Source: JBBQBM01 sp038317375 (GTDB lineage: Bacteria > Patescibacteriota > Saccharimonadia > Saccharimonadales > JAGQMS01). Taken from it: a stretch of DNA of 5,047 bases. How positions within the stretch are numbered: the stretch's first letter is position 1; each line of letters opens with the position of its first letter. The position numbers were made by a program, and so were the translations under genes. Location: assembly GCA_038317375.1 (NCBI GenBank), contig JBBQBM010000044.1:1-5047 (forward strand), in the 5' to 3' direction. The notes beneath the pieces were generated by a model, which ran no database searches, was not told the DNA's origin, and worked only from the letters and a program-made list of their open reading frames with translations. Shown here in pieces: positions 4,666-5,047 of this stretch.

Positions 4666-5047
4666 AAACCAAATATCTTACCCAATGTGTTAAAAATTAT
4701 GTCCAAAACGCTATCGCTTGCTGCTCCAACTATAGCAGATTTGTCCTTACCTTTAGCCAAGTTTCTTGCAACATCATAAGAAATTGGCTGTACATGATAT
4801 ACCTGCGATGTGGAGAGGTCCGAAATAACAACTGTGTGCTCGGTAGTTAGTGAGCCATCTTCAGCAGTAGTTGATGCATAGCTAGTACTAGAGGTCCCCT
4901 AACCATAGGCAACTTGGCTAGTTGCCGGTTCGTCGGTTGTCCAGTACACAATCAGCTGTCCCCGGGCATCACTTCCGACTCCACGTATAGTAGTTTTTAT
5001 TCGAGCGACCGATACATTTGGCGGCCTAGTGTCTAGTGCTGTACGGA
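4662..5047 (-). pseudogene. Fibronectin type III-like domain protein, 5' truncated by window, interrupted by in-frame TAG
   Basis: One reading frame from the right edge to the TGA at 4664-4662 encodes 48 residues, a TAG (4901-4899), then 78 residues with no start codon near the break. Both sides make one domain: PPNVSVARIKTTIRG, then QLIVYWTTDEPATSQVAYG, the stop, GTSSTSYASTTAEDGSLTTE, HTVVISDLSTSQVYHVQPIS and YDVARNLAKG. The WTTDEPATSQVxYG strand and the HTVVISDL...VYHV strand are typical of Fn3-like domains of secreted proteins. After a Lys-rich stretch the protein ends in a hydrophobic, amphipathic tail (SVLDIIFNTLGKIFGL) that may contact the membrane. Its TGA overlaps the ABC exporter ATG, so the two are an operon. 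The N terminus, including any signal peptide, is outside the window. The TAG could be a real nonsense mutation, a read-through site or a sequencing error. I infer an extracytoplasmic protein working with the exporter. Confidence 0.72.

Noticed and set aside
4899..4901. Genome-wide reassignment of TAG (or TGA, as in some CPR lineages) to a sense codon
   Set aside because: TAG ends tuf at the expected C terminus just before a terminator, TGA ends the 109-residue gene and the Fn3-like gene, and no complete gene contains either codon internally.

Overview
The window reads as part of a bacterial chromosome. Every gene I can support lies on the minus strand, so transcription runs from the right edge to the left edge. 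The EF-Tu variant (GTMGHVDHGKTS, RGITIATSHQEYESEKRHYAH, VDMPGHADYV, RGSATKA) resembles those I associate with Candidate Phyla Radiation bacteria, Saccharibacteria (TM7) in particular. That placement is an inference from memory, not a search result. Stop codons follow the standard bacterial code: TAG ends tuf just before a terminator, and TGA ends two genes.

Layout in transcription order. (1) 5047-4662: the C-terminal part of a protein with a fibronectin type III-like domain, interrupted by one in-frame TAG. Its terminal TGA overlaps the next start codon as ATGA. (2) 4665-2683: a complete 660-residue MacB-type ABC exporter, with ATPase and permease in one chain. (3) 2544-1363: complete tuf (EF-Tu), with its own candidate promoter, a leader of about 90 nt and an intrinsic terminator. 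(4) 1221-1045: a 58-residue basic protein of unknown function with an extended -10 promoter and a strong ribosome binding site, followed by a perfect 17-bp hairpin. (5) 920-591: an unrecognised 109-residue protein whose promoter lies so close to its ATG that the mRNA is probably leaderless. (6) 356-1: the start of rpsJ (ribosomal protein S10, cut by the window edge). It carries an N-terminal extension of about 47 residues and has a leader of about 168 nt with a branched, possibly switching, fold.

Two functional blocks meet here. The right block is a coupled surface or secretion module: a probable extracellular Fn3-like protein plus a MacB-type exporter. The left block is the translation neighbourhood in which tuf precedes rpsJ, the classic str/S10 linkage. 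Here it is split into separately promoted units, with two uncharacterised small genes between tuf and rpsJ.

I see no mobile element, CRISPR array, tRNA or rRNA. The points most worth a second look are the amber-interrupted Fn3 gene coupled to the exporter, the structured rpsJ leader, the S10 extension, and the two small genes inside the tuf-rpsJ interval.
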